24,790 nt of DNA from DAOUTY01 sp964453665 (GCA_964453665.1 CAYVQT010000046.1:1-24790); one strand, 5' to 3'. Counted from the stretch's first letter, positions 7,920 through 16,386 are shown. Notes: generated by a model from the sequence alone, not told the origin. Program-made: numbers and translations.

Positions 7920-9101
7920 CTACCCTATTATCTCCGCCTCTCGCAGTTCGTCGATTCGTGCTTTATCGTAGCCAAGTTCCTGCAATATCTCGTCGGTGTG
8001 CTGCCCGAACCGCTGGCTCCAGGTTCTGGCCTGAAACGGCGATTCCGAGAGCTTGATCATGGAGCCGATTTGTCGGGCGCGGCCCATCGTTGGGTGGTCG
8101 ACCTCGGTAACCATCTTCCGCGCTATCAATTGAGGGTCATTAACTACCTCGCCGGGTGAATTGACAGGGGAGACACAGGTATCTTTCTGGCGCAGGATTT
8201 TCACCCACTCATCCCGGGTTCTGGTTAGGAAGGTCTTCTTGAAATACCGGTAAATCTCCTCCCGCTTTTCACCTTCCGCATACTGATGCTCGATGAAATC
8301 CTCACAGCCGAGAAGTTGACATAAGTTAGCATAGAACTTCGGCTCGACGCTGCCGATGCTGATATATTTACCGTCCTTTGTCTCGTACACGTTGTACCAG
8401 GGCCGCGGCTGCTCTCCGGTGGCCGTCGTTTCCCCTTTTTCCGAAATCACCTGTCCCATGAGAGCGGGGAAAAGGACCGGCATCATCAACTCAACGATGG
8501 CATCCGTCATCGATACGTCTACGTATTGACCTTTGCCGCTCTTATCACGCGCCATTAAAGCGGCCATTATTCCGATGACGGCGCACATCCCGCCGGCGGC
8601 GAAGTCGGCTAAAACCGTACGCGGAATGACAGGAGGCCCTTCAGGAGGCTTAAGCGTGCCTAGAAGCCCGCCAACGGAGATATAATTTATATCATGTCCC
8701 ACGATATTGCTGTACGGGCCGTCCTGCCCGTAACCTGTCAGCGAGCAGTATATTATCCGCGGATTGAGCTCCTTCATGGCAGTATAGTCGATACCCAGAC
8801 GCTTGGTGGTCCCGGGCCTGAAACCTTCGGTAATAACGTCGGCGGTTCCGGCCAGGTCGTAAAATATCCGGTGCCCCTCTTCCGCTTTTAGATTGAGGCC
8901 TATGGCTTTGCAGTTCCGCCACCCGGGAAAGATGGGGGAATCCGGAAACATGAGGACGATTGGTCCGCCGCGGCGTTCGGGCCTGGCTTCGTATATCTTG
9001 ATTACTTCAGCGCCGAGGTCGCCGAGCATTGTGGCGCAAAACGTGCCCGGGCCCTGCCACGCCATGTCCAGTATCCTTATTCCTTCGAGGGGTGCCGTCA
9101 T
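7920..9101 (-). CDS. Alpha-methylacyl-CoA racemase-like CaiB/BaiF family protein (member 6 of the array)
   Basis: From the chosen ATG at 9101 this is 393 residues. It has the family III CoA-transferase fold, but its active-site signature is that of alpha-methylacyl-CoA racemase (AMACR): His136 in VGHDINY, Asp166 in VLADFAAGGM, and Glu253 in GSVEPKFY. These match the His126/Asp156/Glu241 triad known for the Mycobacterium enzyme. It would interconvert R and S 2-methylacyl-CoA esters, a step needed before stereospecific dehydrogenation of methyl-branched chains. A TTG at 9149 would extend it by 16 residues, but only the ATG has a Shine-Dalgarno (GGAAAGG). It is a close paralogue of the gene at 14620 and is the last gene of the right-hand run. 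Confidence 0.88.
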   Translation of the reverse strand: MTAPLEGIRILDMAWQGPGTFCATMLGDLGAEVIKIYEARPERRGGPIVLMFPDSPIFPGWRNCKAIGLNLKAEEGHRIFYDLAGTADVITEGFRPGTTKRLGIDYTAMKELNPRIIYCSLTGYGQDGPYSNIVGHDINYISVGGLLGTLKPPEGPPVIPRTVLADFAAGGMCAVIGIMAALMARDKSGKGQYVDVSMTDAIVELMMPVLFPALMGQVISEKGETTATGEQPRPWYNVYETKDGKYISIGSVEPKFYANLCQLLGCEDFIEHQYAEGEKREEIYRYFKKTFLTRTRDEWVKILRQKDTCVSPVNSPGEVVNDPQLIARKMVTEVDHPTMGRARQIGSMIKLSESPFQARTWSQRFGQHTDEILQELGYDKARIDELREAEIIG

Positions 9102-9173
9102 TTCTCTGCCTTTCCTTTTCCGTGAGCGCACAATAAACTTGTTTTGCAAGGGGTATATTGCATTTGTATAACG

Positions 9174-10460
9174 CTACTCAAGGACTCCTTCCACGGTAAG
9201 TCTGTCTATCTCTTCCGCCGGTATGCCCAGAATCTCTCTGTACACGTATTCGTTGTGCTCACCGAGCAGCGGTGCCCGGCGTATCTCGCCCGGGGTGGCA
9301 GACAGGGAAAAAGTAAGGCCGTCGTGAGCAATCATTCCGGCTTCGGGGTGATCGAGATATACGTGAAATCCCCTTTCCTTAAGCTGCGGGTCTCTGGTGA
9401 GCAGGTCCTCGCCATCCTGAACAACACCTGCCGCCACGCCTGCTTTCTGCAGCGTGGTCATCACTTCCTCGGGTGATTTATCGATCGTCCATTTCTCTAC
9501 CAGGCGATCCAGCTCGTCCTCGTTTTTCTTCCTGTTCAGGAATGTGGCGAACTTTTCCTCTTTTGTCCACGGTGGACTGCCGATTGCTTTGCAGAAGGCT
9601 TTCCATTCATCCCCGGTGAACACGGCAATGGCGCACCATCGTTCATCCTTCTTTCTATGCTCGGGCACAGACTCGGGCATGGCGCAGTAATCCACCTCCC
9701 TGTCTTCCGCGCGGCAGCGATAGACCCCATGCGGGACAGCGTGAGGCAGGCGGTTACGCATGCCCTCTTGAATATGCCCGTTCACCGTGTAATCCAGTAT
9801 GGCGGTTTCAGTCCAGCATACTGTGGATTCGAACTGAGCGACTTCGATGAACTGCCCTCTGCCGGTCTTATTCCGATGGTGAAGCGCCGACAGAATGGCT
9901 GTGGCTGTATGGTACGGATTGCAGCTGAAGTCGGGAAGAGCCGCCATTCCGGTCCCTATCGGCGGGCGTTCGGGATTTCCCGTGATGTAATCGATGCCCG
10001 CCATGGTTCGAATGCTCGTTCCGAAGCCGCGCCACAGCGTGTAGGGGCCGGTTATTCCCATCACGGGCATGGTAGCCACGATAATATCAGGCTTTATTTT
10101 AACCAGTTCCTCATAGCCCAATCCCCACTTTTCCATGGTGCCCGGATAGAAATTGTCGAGTACTACGTCGCTTATCGAGATAAGTTTTTTAGCTATCCCG
10201 AGTGCTTCGGGATGGCTCATGTTGAGAGATATGCCCAGCTTGCCCGGATTGAAGTTGTTGAACATGCCGCTGATATTGTAGCTGGGGGTTGCATCCGGCT
10301 TTCTGGGTGCCTGCCATCTCATCCCATCGAGTTTTGTGTTGCTTTCTACCCTTATTATCTCGGAGCCATAGGCAGCCATGAGCCTGGTAACATAGGGGCC
10401 CGCTCCAAACCATGAGAAATCGGCAACCCTTGTCCCTGCGAGCGGAAATTTTCTGTTCAT
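9174..10460 (-). CDS. CaiB/BaiF family III CoA transferase, Asp-containing (member 5 of the array)
   Basis: This protein has 428 residues from ATG 10460; a GTG at 10481 would add seven. The N-terminal Rossmann part has TRVADFSWFGAGPYVTRL and the substrate-loop region has GISLNMSHPEA. Asp177 in ALPDFSCNPYH, followed by TGRGQFIEV, aligns with the catalytic Asp that forms the mixed anhydride in formyl-CoA transferase. The AMACR His and Glu are absent (no GHDINY, no VEPxFY), so CoA transfer between carboxylates is the likely reaction. It resembles the gene at 11913 (both begin ADFSW...GP), and each sits beside an Asp-lacking member, suggesting alpha-beta pairs as in BbsEF. It starts 50 bases after the neighbour's stop, with a weak RBS. 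Confidence 0.88.
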   Translation of the reverse strand: MNRKFPLAGTRVADFSWFGAGPYVTRLMAAYGSEIIRVESNTKLDGMRWQAPRKPDATPSYNISGMFNNFNPGKLGISLNMSHPEALGIAKKLISISDVVLDNFYPGTMEKWGLGYEELVKIKPDIIVATMPVMGITGPYTLWRGFGTSIRTMAGIDYITGNPERPPIGTGMAALPDFSCNPYHTATAILSALHHRNKTGRGQFIEVAQFESTVCWTETAILDYTVNGHIQEGMRNRLPHAVPHGVYRCRAEDREVDYCAMPESVPEHRKKDERWCAIAVFTGDEWKAFCKAIGSPPWTKEEKFATFLNRKKNEDELDRLVEKWTIDKSPEEVMTTLQKAGVAAGVVQDGEDLLTRDPQLKERGFHVYLDHPEAGMIAHDGLTFSLSATPGEIRRAPLLGEHNEYVYREILGIPAEEIDRLTVEGVLE

Positions 10461-10510
10461 TGCACTGTTCCGTTGGTACACTGTAAGTAGATGCGCTGCT
10501 GGCGACGCTG

Positions 10511-11713
10511 CTAAATTACCCCCCGTTCTTTCAGTACAGCCAGTTCTTTTTCAGTGAATCCAAGCTCATTAGCATATATGTCCGTGTTGTGCTCTCCCGT
10601 TAAAGGAGGCCTCCGCCCGATCATCCACGGGGTTTCACTCAGCCGGTAGGGAGCGCCGGTATACTTAAGCGTATCTCTGAGTTCAGGATGCTCCACATCT
10701 ACAAAATAGGAGCGCTCAACAAGCTGGGGGTTCTCCAGGACATCTTTGGCATTATTGCACGGTATAGCTATGATATGCCTTTTCTGGCCTTCTTCACAGA
10801 TCCATCTCTTGTCGTGTGCTTTGGTGAAGGTATCCGTGACTTCGGTTATGTGTTGTCTCACTTCGGGTCTGATCTGATAATCCATATCCTTATATTTTTC
10901 ATCTGCCAGGTCAGCAGCCTCCCCGACACTGTCCAGCCAACTGGTAAAAACATCCCAATCGAACAGTGCGATCATATTCGCCCAACCGTCCTCGCATTCC
11001 TGGAGGGGCACGCCCAGCCGCCCCGACCTCGACATGATTCGGTGCTGAAGATCGTACATCTGGGTAACCCATTGAAGGGCGTGGGCAACGCACTGCTGCA
11101 TCGATACATCTACGTGCTGCCCCTCACCTGTCATATCCCGGTGATACAGAGCGACTAAAGTTCCGGTGCATGCATTTATGGATGCCATGTTGTAAGCTTG
11201 CGAGCCGCCGACTCTTACAGGCGGCTCATCTTCCCAGCCGCAGATAAAAAGGAAGCCCCCCATGGCAAGTCCTACAAGGTCGGAAGCTTTGAAATCTTTA
11301 TAGGGACCGGTCTGACCGAAGGGCGTGATAGAAGTCAAGATCAGCCCGGGGTTGATCTTTTTGAGCTCCGAATATCCCAGGCCCACGCTGTCCAGATGCC
11401 CGGGACGGAAGGTCTCCACCATGATGTCGGCTTTTTGGACCAAACGCTTCAGAATCTCTCTACCGTCTGGGCTCTCAATATCAAGTGTAATGCTTCTCTT
11501 GCTGGTATTGAAGTGGAACCAGTACAGGCTTTTTTCGGGATGGGGCTCGCTGTGGTAGAAGGGACCGATAGCTCTGGAGGGGTCGCCGCCCGGGGGTTCG
11601 ATTTTGATTACGTCAGCTCCAAGGTCTGCAAGCTGCTTCGTGCAGTAGAGTCCTATCGGACCTGCCAGATCGAGAACCCTGAGATCGCCCAACGCCTTAC
11701 TGGTAGCCATCAT
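10511..11713 (-). CDS. CaiB/BaiF family III CoA-transferase-like subunit lacking the catalytic Asp (member 4)
   Basis: This 400-residue family III protein has LRVLDLAGPIGLYCTKQLAD at the N-terminus, IKIEPPGGDPSR, ITPFGQTGPYKDF and TGEGQHVDVS. By counting back from the TGxGQ motif, the position of the catalytic Asp is Ala173 (SQAYNMAS). It may thus be a non-catalytic partner subunit. It is clearly paralogous to the gene at 13200 (shared GPFY...PHP.KSL.WF and SITPFGQTGPY). It adjoins the Asp-containing member at 9174, its probable partner. The start is one of two adjacent ATGs (11713 or 11710) with little SD, after a 199-base gap. The family is sure; the subunit role is inference. Confidence 0.87.
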   Translation of the reverse strand: MMATSKALGDLRVLDLAGPIGLYCTKQLADLGADVIKIEPPGGDPSRAIGPFYHSEPHPEKSLYWFHFNTSKRSITLDIESPDGREILKRLVQKADIMVETFRPGHLDSVGLGYSELKKINPGLILTSITPFGQTGPYKDFKASDLVGLAMGGFLFICGWEDEPPVRVGGSQAYNMASINACTGTLVALYHRDMTGEGQHVDVSMQQCVAHALQWVTQMYDLQHRIMSRSGRLGVPLQECEDGWANMIALFDWDVFTSWLDSVGEAADLADEKYKDMDYQIRPEVRQHITEVTDTFTKAHDKRWICEEGQKRHIIAIPCNNAKDVLENPQLVERSYFVDVEHPELRDTLKYTGAPYRLSETPWMIGRRPPLTGEHNTDIYANELGFTEKELAVLKERGVI

Positions 11714-11912
11714 TTCACCGGTGCTGCATTTATCATTGTTATGCAGTATACATCAGTGCGGCTGTATAATCCAGCCGCCGACTTCACCTTTTACGTTCTA
11801 ATCTGGCTGCCATAAATGGTGGGGCGTGAAGAATTTAATGCTGCCAGAGTATGCTCGTTTCACATTCTTAGAGATGACGATTGATGATGGGTATGGTACC
11901 AACGGTGGGCTT
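11714..11912 (-). other. 199-base gap inside the CoA-transferase array
   Basis: No gene is seen. The gap holds a perfect 7-bp inverted repeat (GCGGCTG 11758-11764, CAGCCGC 11772-11778, loop of 7) and, on the minus strand, a TATACT box (11745-11750) that could be a weak internal -10 with a poor -35. No T-run follows the hairpin, so it is not a normal terminator. Confidence 0.3.
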
Positions 11913-13163
11913 CTATTTATCACGAAGCACCTCTGGCATATCCGTCTCCGTGGTTATAACTCCTTCTATGAGCAGGTCAGCAATCTCGTCGTCGGAAAGA
12001 CCCAGGATATTCTTGTAAACGTGTTCGTTGTCCTCGCCCAGGCAAGGACCAGCCTTCCTGATCTCACAGGGGGTCTTCGATAGCTTGTAGGCGGGGGAGT
12101 GGTAGGCATGAACCCCGATCACCTTGTGCTCCAGGTACCTGAAATGTTCCCTGTACTTTAACTGGGGGTCATTGAAAAGGTCTTCAGCCGTCTGTACCAC
12201 GCCTGCCGGAATCCCGACTTCCTGCAACATGTGCATGACCTGGGTCGCCGTACGCCCCAGAGTCCATTCTGCTATAAGCCTTTCCAGTTCATCCTCGTTT
12301 TCTTTTCTGCCAAGCAGTGTATTGAACCTTGTGTCTCGAGTCCATTCCGGCTGGCCAATGACGTTGCAGAAGCTGTGCCATTCCAGTTCGCCGGTTATGG
12401 CAATGGCAACCCAGCGGTCCGACCCGCGACAGGGGAAGAGAGCGTGGGGAGCGATATACATATCCCGATTCCCCATGCGACAAGCAATTCGCTTATTCAC
12501 TACATAGTCCAGCACCAGCGGTGCCAGGAAGTTGATCCCGACCTCGACCTGCGACTGGTCCAGGTACATGCCCCTGCCGGTCTTGCGTCGATAGAGAAGA
12601 GCGGCTATAAGAGCAGTGGCTAAATAGTATGGCGAGATGAAATCGCTGTGATTGTTGAAAAACGGCAGCGGGTCTCTATCGGGCCAGCCGTTAAGGTGAC
12701 AATAGCCGGCATAAGAAACCCCCAGCATACCATAGCCTTTAAACCTGCAATAGGGACCATGTTGTCCCATCTGGCAGGTGCTGTAATATATGATATCAGG
12801 CTTTATCTTTTTACAGCTCTCATAATCCAGGCCCCATTTGGCCATCGCCCCCGGAGACATGCTATCGGTGACAATATCAGCCCACCGGACCAGCTTCCTT
12901 GCTAGCTCCTGTCCTCTGGGCATATTCAGGTCCAGACTTATCCCATACTTGTTAGTGTTGTACGCTGTGGCAAAGGCACTGCGATTTATGCCAGTGACAC
13001 CGTCTTTAAAAGGGCCGGCGGTTCTTGTTGTCTCTGGCCATCGATGGCATTCGACGCGGACCACCGTAGCTCCATGAAAGGCCAGTTCCCTGGCGACCTG
13101 AGGGCCTACCGCTACCCAAGAGAAATCAGCTACCTTAACACCTTCGAAAACCTGCCTGCTCAT
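11913..13163 (-). CDS. CaiB/BaiF family III CoA transferase, Asp-containing (member 3)
   Basis: This 416-residue family III protein shows VKVADFSWVAVGPQVAREL at the N-terminus, GISLDLNMPRGQELA, and Asp174 in NNHSDFISPYYLATA, one residue shorter in this loop than the neighbours but with the DF pair kept. TGRGMYLDQSQ follows. The AMACR His and Glu are not there. It is closest in the window to the gene at 9174. The start ATG at 13163 has a strong AAGGAGG, and it follows the Asp-lacking member at 13200 by 36 bases, so the two are probably made together as a two-subunit CoA transferase. The acids exchanged are unknown; succinyl-CoA as donor would fit the BbsEF comparison but is only inference. Confidence 0.88.
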   Translation of the reverse strand: MSRQVFEGVKVADFSWVAVGPQVARELAFHGATVVRVECHRWPETTRTAGPFKDGVTGINRSAFATAYNTNKYGISLDLNMPRGQELARKLVRWADIVTDSMSPGAMAKWGLDYESCKKIKPDIIYYSTCQMGQHGPYCRFKGYGMLGVSYAGYCHLNGWPDRDPLPFFNNHSDFISPYYLATALIAALLYRRKTGRGMYLDQSQVEVGINFLAPLVLDYVVNKRIACRMGNRDMYIAPHALFPCRGSDRWVAIAITGELEWHSFCNVIGQPEWTRDTRFNTLLGRKENEDELERLIAEWTLGRTATQVMHMLQEVGIPAGVVQTAEDLFNDPQLKYREHFRYLEHKVIGVHAYHSPAYKLSKTPCEIRKAGPCLGEDNEHVYKNILGLSDDEIADLLIEGVITTETDMPEVLRDK

Positions 13164-13199
13164 TGTCCCCGCCTCCTTCCACTGCTAATACAATTAGGT

Positions 13200-14468
13200 T
13201 TAAATGACACCGTGGTTCTTGAGCAGAGCCACTTGGTCCTTCGAGAACCCCATTTCACCTTCGTATATCTCCTCATTGTGCTCACCGATGAGAGGGGCTC
13301 GACGCTGAACACGATGGGTGAATTCGCTAATCTTGATGGGATAGCCCGGGTAGGTGATGGTTTCACCCAGCTCGGGGTGTTCTACAGCCTGCCAGAAATC
13401 CCGGGCCGCAAGCTGAGGACTCTCTACCACATCCTTCATGGTTGTGATCGGGGCGAGCAGTATGCCCCTCTCCAATGCCTCATCAAAGAGCTCATGCTTG
13501 GTCTTGGTCTCGATAAAGGCACGTATGGGTTCTATTATGCTGTCGAGTTCCTCCTGGCTTATTGTCGCTGCATCGATTGTTTGCCAGGGGTAGTCCTTCA
13601 GTTCCGAAGCCAGCCCATCCCGGTTGGCCATCTCTGCCAGTGCTTTAGAAGACGCTACCATCCCTGCCTGGGATGCCCCTGTTATCAGGCAGAAAACGTG
13701 TCCATCCCTACAGGGATAGATTACGCGGCTGAAGAGAGGGGGGGCGCCCGGCCTGGCGCCTGCGTAGTTAGGCCCCATTCCCCTGTAGCTGAACTTAAGC
13801 ATGTCGTAGATCTCGGCAACAACCATTAGGGACAGGGCCACCGCCTGCTGACAGGACACATCTACATGCTGACCCTCTCCGGTGAGTTCTCGATGGTAAT
13901 GAGCAACCATCGAGCCTGCGGCGCCGTGAAGCCCTCCCATTAAGTAGAATTGGGGTGAACTGATGCGGTTGGGCGGTCGATCCAGCTCTCCACTTATATA
14001 TACCATCCCTCCCATGGATACACCTACGATATCGGTGGTCTTGTAATGCGCATAGGGACCGGTTTGGCCAAATGGTGTTATGGAGGTCATGATGATCCTG
14101 GGGTTGATCTTCTCAAGCGCTGAATAACCTAAGCCAAGGCTTTCCATGTACCCTGGCTCGAAGGACTCCGTTACGAAGTCAGCAGTCTCGACCAGCTTCT
14201 TGAATATCTCCTTTCCGTCGGATGTTTCGAGGTTCAGGGTTATACCTTTCTTGTACATGTTGGTGAAGAACCAGAAGAGGCTCTTATCTGGATGTGGGGT
14301 ATCCTTGTAGAACGGGCCGATGTTTCTCGCTGTGTCGCCCGCGGGCGGCTCGACCTTGATTACGTCGGCGCCCAGTTCGCCGAGGAGCTTGCCGCAGAAT
14401 AGCCCCTTCTCGTCGGCAAGGTCCAAGACACGGCATCCTTCGAGTAAGGAAATTTCCTGTTCCGCCAT
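13200..14468 (-). CDS. CaiB/BaiF family III CoA-transferase-like subunit lacking the catalytic Asp (member 2)
   Basis: This 422-residue family III protein shows CRVLDLADEKGLFCGKLLG, IKVEPPAGDTAR, MTSITPFGQTGPYAHY and TGEGQHVDVSCQQ. The catalytic Asp position is Phe174 (SSPQFYLMGG), so it should not form the usual Asp-anhydride. The best relative in the window is the gene at 10511, which also lacks the Asp. Together with the next gene (11913) it probably forms one of two pairs created by duplication of a two-gene unit. The start ATG at 14468 is preceded by GGGAGGTGG. The 151-base gap upstream carries direct repeats and could hold an internal promoter. Confidence 0.87.
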   Translation of the reverse strand: MAEQEISLLEGCRVLDLADEKGLFCGKLLGELGADVIKVEPPAGDTARNIGPFYKDTPHPDKSLFWFFTNMYKKGITLNLETSDGKEIFKKLVETADFVTESFEPGYMESLGLGYSALEKINPRIIMTSITPFGQTGPYAHYKTTDIVGVSMGGMVYISGELDRPPNRISSPQFYLMGGLHGAAGSMVAHYHRELTGEGQHVDVSCQQAVALSLMVVAEIYDMLKFSYRGMGPNYAGARPGAPPLFSRVIYPCRDGHVFCLITGASQAGMVASSKALAEMANRDGLASELKDYPWQTIDAATISQEELDSIIEPIRAFIETKTKHELFDEALERGILLAPITTMKDVVESPQLAARDFWQAVEHPELGETITYPGYPIKISEFTHRVQRRAPLIGEHNEEIYEGEMGFSKDQVALLKNHGVI

Positions 14469-14511
14469 AGTTCCACCTCCCGTATCAAGCTGCGCTCTCG
14501 CTGCTCGATGA

Positions 14512-14547
14512 AAAATGATACGCCCTGTCTCTCGGGAAAATGATACG
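14512..14547. repeat. Two 11-bp direct repeats upstream of CaiB member 2
   Basis: AAAATGATACG stands at 14512-14522 and 14537-14547 (25-base period), in the 151-base gap before the gene at 13200. Read on the minus strand each copy contains TATCAT, a 5-of-6 match to a -10 box, but no good -35 is placed for either. A truncated inverted copy (CGTATCA, 14481-14487) lies nearer the gene. Confidence 0.4.
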
Positions 14548-14619
14548 ACGATATGTTACCAAACGCTTCACGTCATGAGAGAAATACGCGAGACCAGTCC
14601 TTACAGTAAAAGCGAGAGC

Positions 14620-15825
14620 TCAGCCTATCGCTTCCGCTTTACGCAGTGCGTCGACATGCCCCGCATCATAGCCGAGTTCCAGTAAAATCTCTTCAGTGTG
14701 CTGTCCGAATCTGGTGCTCCAGTTTCTGACCTGGCAAGGCGATTCCGACATCTTGAGTATGGAGCCTACCTGCTTGACACTGCCTAAAACCGGGTGAGGC
14801 ATTTCGGCGATCATTCCACGGGCGATCAGATGGGGATCGGAGGCCAGTTCGTCGACGGAGTAGACCGGGGCGACACAGGTGTCCTTCCGCCGAAGTATGC
14901 CCAACCACTCATCCCTGGTTTTACTCAAGAATGTCTCTTTGAAATATCGGAAGATTTCATCCAGCTTTTCACCTTCGGCAAATTGGTGTTCAACAAAGTC
15001 CTCGCAGCCAAGGAGCTGGCACAGGTTAGCGTAGAACCACGGTTCGATAGCACCGACGCTGATGTATTTACCGTCCTTCGTCTCGTATACGTTGTACCAG
15101 GGCCACTGGCCGGTTAGCCACGTTTTACCTCTCTCAGATGCTATCCCCCAGACTAGGTAGGGATTTATCCATACGGACATCAGTCCAACTATTCCATCTG
15201 TCATGGCCACGTCCACAAACTGCCCTCTGCCCGTCCTATCGCGGGTCATTAGTGCTGCCAGAATCGCGATTGTGGCGGACATACCACCGGCGGCGAAATC
15301 TGCAATCGGTACCCCTGGGATCACCGGCGCGCCACCCGCGGTTCCCGTAATTCCCAGAAGGCCCCCGGTTGATATGTAATTGATATCGTGACCGACGAAA
15401 TCGCGGTAGGGTCCGTCCTGCCCATACCCTGTGAGTGAAACGTACACGATTGACGGGTTGAGCTTCCTAACCGTTCTATAATCAATGCCCAGACGCTTCA
15501 CCGCACCGGGCCTGAAACTCTCCATCACAACGTCGGCAGATTTGGCCAGCTCGTAGAATATGTTACGTCCGTCCTCTGATTTCAGATTGAGTCCCATGGT
15601 TCTACAGTTCCGTAACCCCGGGAATTTGGATGAATCCAGGAAAGTGTACAGAATAGGGCCGCCGCGACGCTCAGGCTCAGGTTCGTGGATCTTGATGATC
15701 TCAGCGCCGAGATCGCCAAGAAGGGTAGCACAGAACGGGCCGGGGCCCGCCCAGGTCATATCGAGCACCTTTATTCCCGGCAGAGCTGCCGGTATCGCTT
15801 TCTCCCTGGCCTGCTTTTTCATCAC
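14620..15825 (-). CDS. Alpha-methylacyl-CoA racemase-like CaiB/BaiF family protein (member 1 of the array)
   Basis: This 401-residue protein is strongly similar along its length to the one encoded at 7920. The AMACR triad is complete: His146 in VGHDINY, Asp176 in PIADFAAGGM and Glu261 in VGAIEPWFY. It is expected to epimerise the alpha-methyl centre of branched acyl-CoA esters; the family also includes true CoA transferases, so a transferase role is not ruled out. The start is GTG 15825 directly followed by ATG 15822, with no clear SD. It follows the FAS1-like dehydratase gene by 78 bases and opens the six-gene CaiB array. Confidence 0.88.
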   Translation of the reverse strand: MMKKQAREKAIPAALPGIKVLDMTWAGPGPFCATLLGDLGAEIIKIHEPEPERRGGPILYTFLDSSKFPGLRNCRTMGLNLKSEDGRNIFYELAKSADVVMESFRPGAVKRLGIDYRTVRKLNPSIVYVSLTGYGQDGPYRDFVGHDINYISTGGLLGITGTAGGAPVIPGVPIADFAAGGMSATIAILAALMTRDRTGRGQFVDVAMTDGIVGLMSVWINPYLVWGIASERGKTWLTGQWPWYNVYETKDGKYISVGAIEPWFYANLCQLLGCEDFVEHQFAEGEKLDEIFRYFKETFLSKTRDEWLGILRRKDTCVAPVYSVDELASDPHLIARGMIAEMPHPVLGSVKQVGSILKMSESPCQVRNWSTRFGQHTEEILLELGYDAGHVDALRKAEAIG

Positions 15826-15903
15826 GTCGATCTATTTTGAATCGGTAATTATCACTGACTACTGTGCCGAGTTGTCTTCGGCATATCTATTTCTTTAGTT
15901 CAA

Positions 15904-16386
15904 CTAGCGGGCGAGAAAGGTCTGTCTGGCCTTGGCCACCATATCGCCGTTCTGGTTAATGTAGGTGAGCTCCATGGTGAGGAATACCATCTTTCCCTGC
16001 TTACCCTCCCGTTCCTTAGCATCGGCGAATTTTGCATACCATGTCAGTATGTCACCGGCGTACACGGGGAGGAAGAATTCATACTCAACGCCGGCATCGA
16101 TTATGCGGACCAGGCCGGCCTGGAACACGGCAGCAAACACGGGGCCCATCACCTCTACAGCACCGGGGCTTACTTTTTTTGCCCAGCCGAAAAACCCCGG
16201 AGGGCATATCAATTCCCCGTATTTGCTGTTCCAGGCATATTCCACATTGCTGTAGAGCGGATTAGGGTTACCAACGGCCTCGGCGTACCGCCTTATAGCC
16301 CCGCTTTCTACCTCATTGATAACCGGCTGTGTTATGGTGCCGATGAGTCCCCTGAGTTCTTCCATTACCCCTGAATCATCGGCCAT
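15904..16386 (-). CDS. FAS1-like dehydratase / MaoC N-terminal-type hot-dog protein
   Basis: At 160 residues this is one hot-dog domain (PF13452 type). The N-terminal part has the family pattern RRYAEAVGNPNPLYSNVEYA and CPPGFFGW, and the C-terminal strand reads MELTYINQNGDMVAKARQTF. In active MaoC/R-hydratases the helix has D-x-N-P-I-H; here it reads G-N-P-N-P-L-Y, so the catalytic Asp and His appear replaced by Gly and Tyr. Family members often form a heterodimer with a catalytic hot-dog partner (as ChsH1/ChsH2 do in cholesterol breakdown), but no partner gene is seen in this window. It lies between ACAD B and the racemase-like gene and has a good SD (AGGGGG). It may bind the enoyl-CoA product of ACAD B. 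Confidence 0.85.
   Translation of the reverse strand: MADDSGVMEELRGLIGTITQPVINEVESGAIRRYAEAVGNPNPLYSNVEYAWNSKYGELICPPGFFGWAKKVSPGAVEVMGPVFAAVFQAGLVRIIDAGVEYEFFLPVYAGDILTWYAKFADAKEREGKQGKMVFLTMELTYINQNGDMVAKARQTFLAR

Noticed and set aside
9657..10415. A 252-codon plus-strand open frame
   Set aside because: It lies wholly antisense to the CoA-transferase gene at 9174, has no family motifs, and follows from the codon pattern of that gene.
11758..11778. A perfect 7-bp hairpin as a terminator inside the CaiB array
   Set aside because: No T-run follows it on either strand, and the downstream gene continues in the same direction.
11198..11815. A 205-codon plus-strand open frame
   Set aside because: It is antisense to the CaiB gene at 10511, with no motif or ribosome binding site of note.
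13044..13829. A 261-codon plus-strand open frame
   Set aside because: It spans the ends of two CaiB genes on the other strand and shows no recognisable domain; it is a shadow frame.
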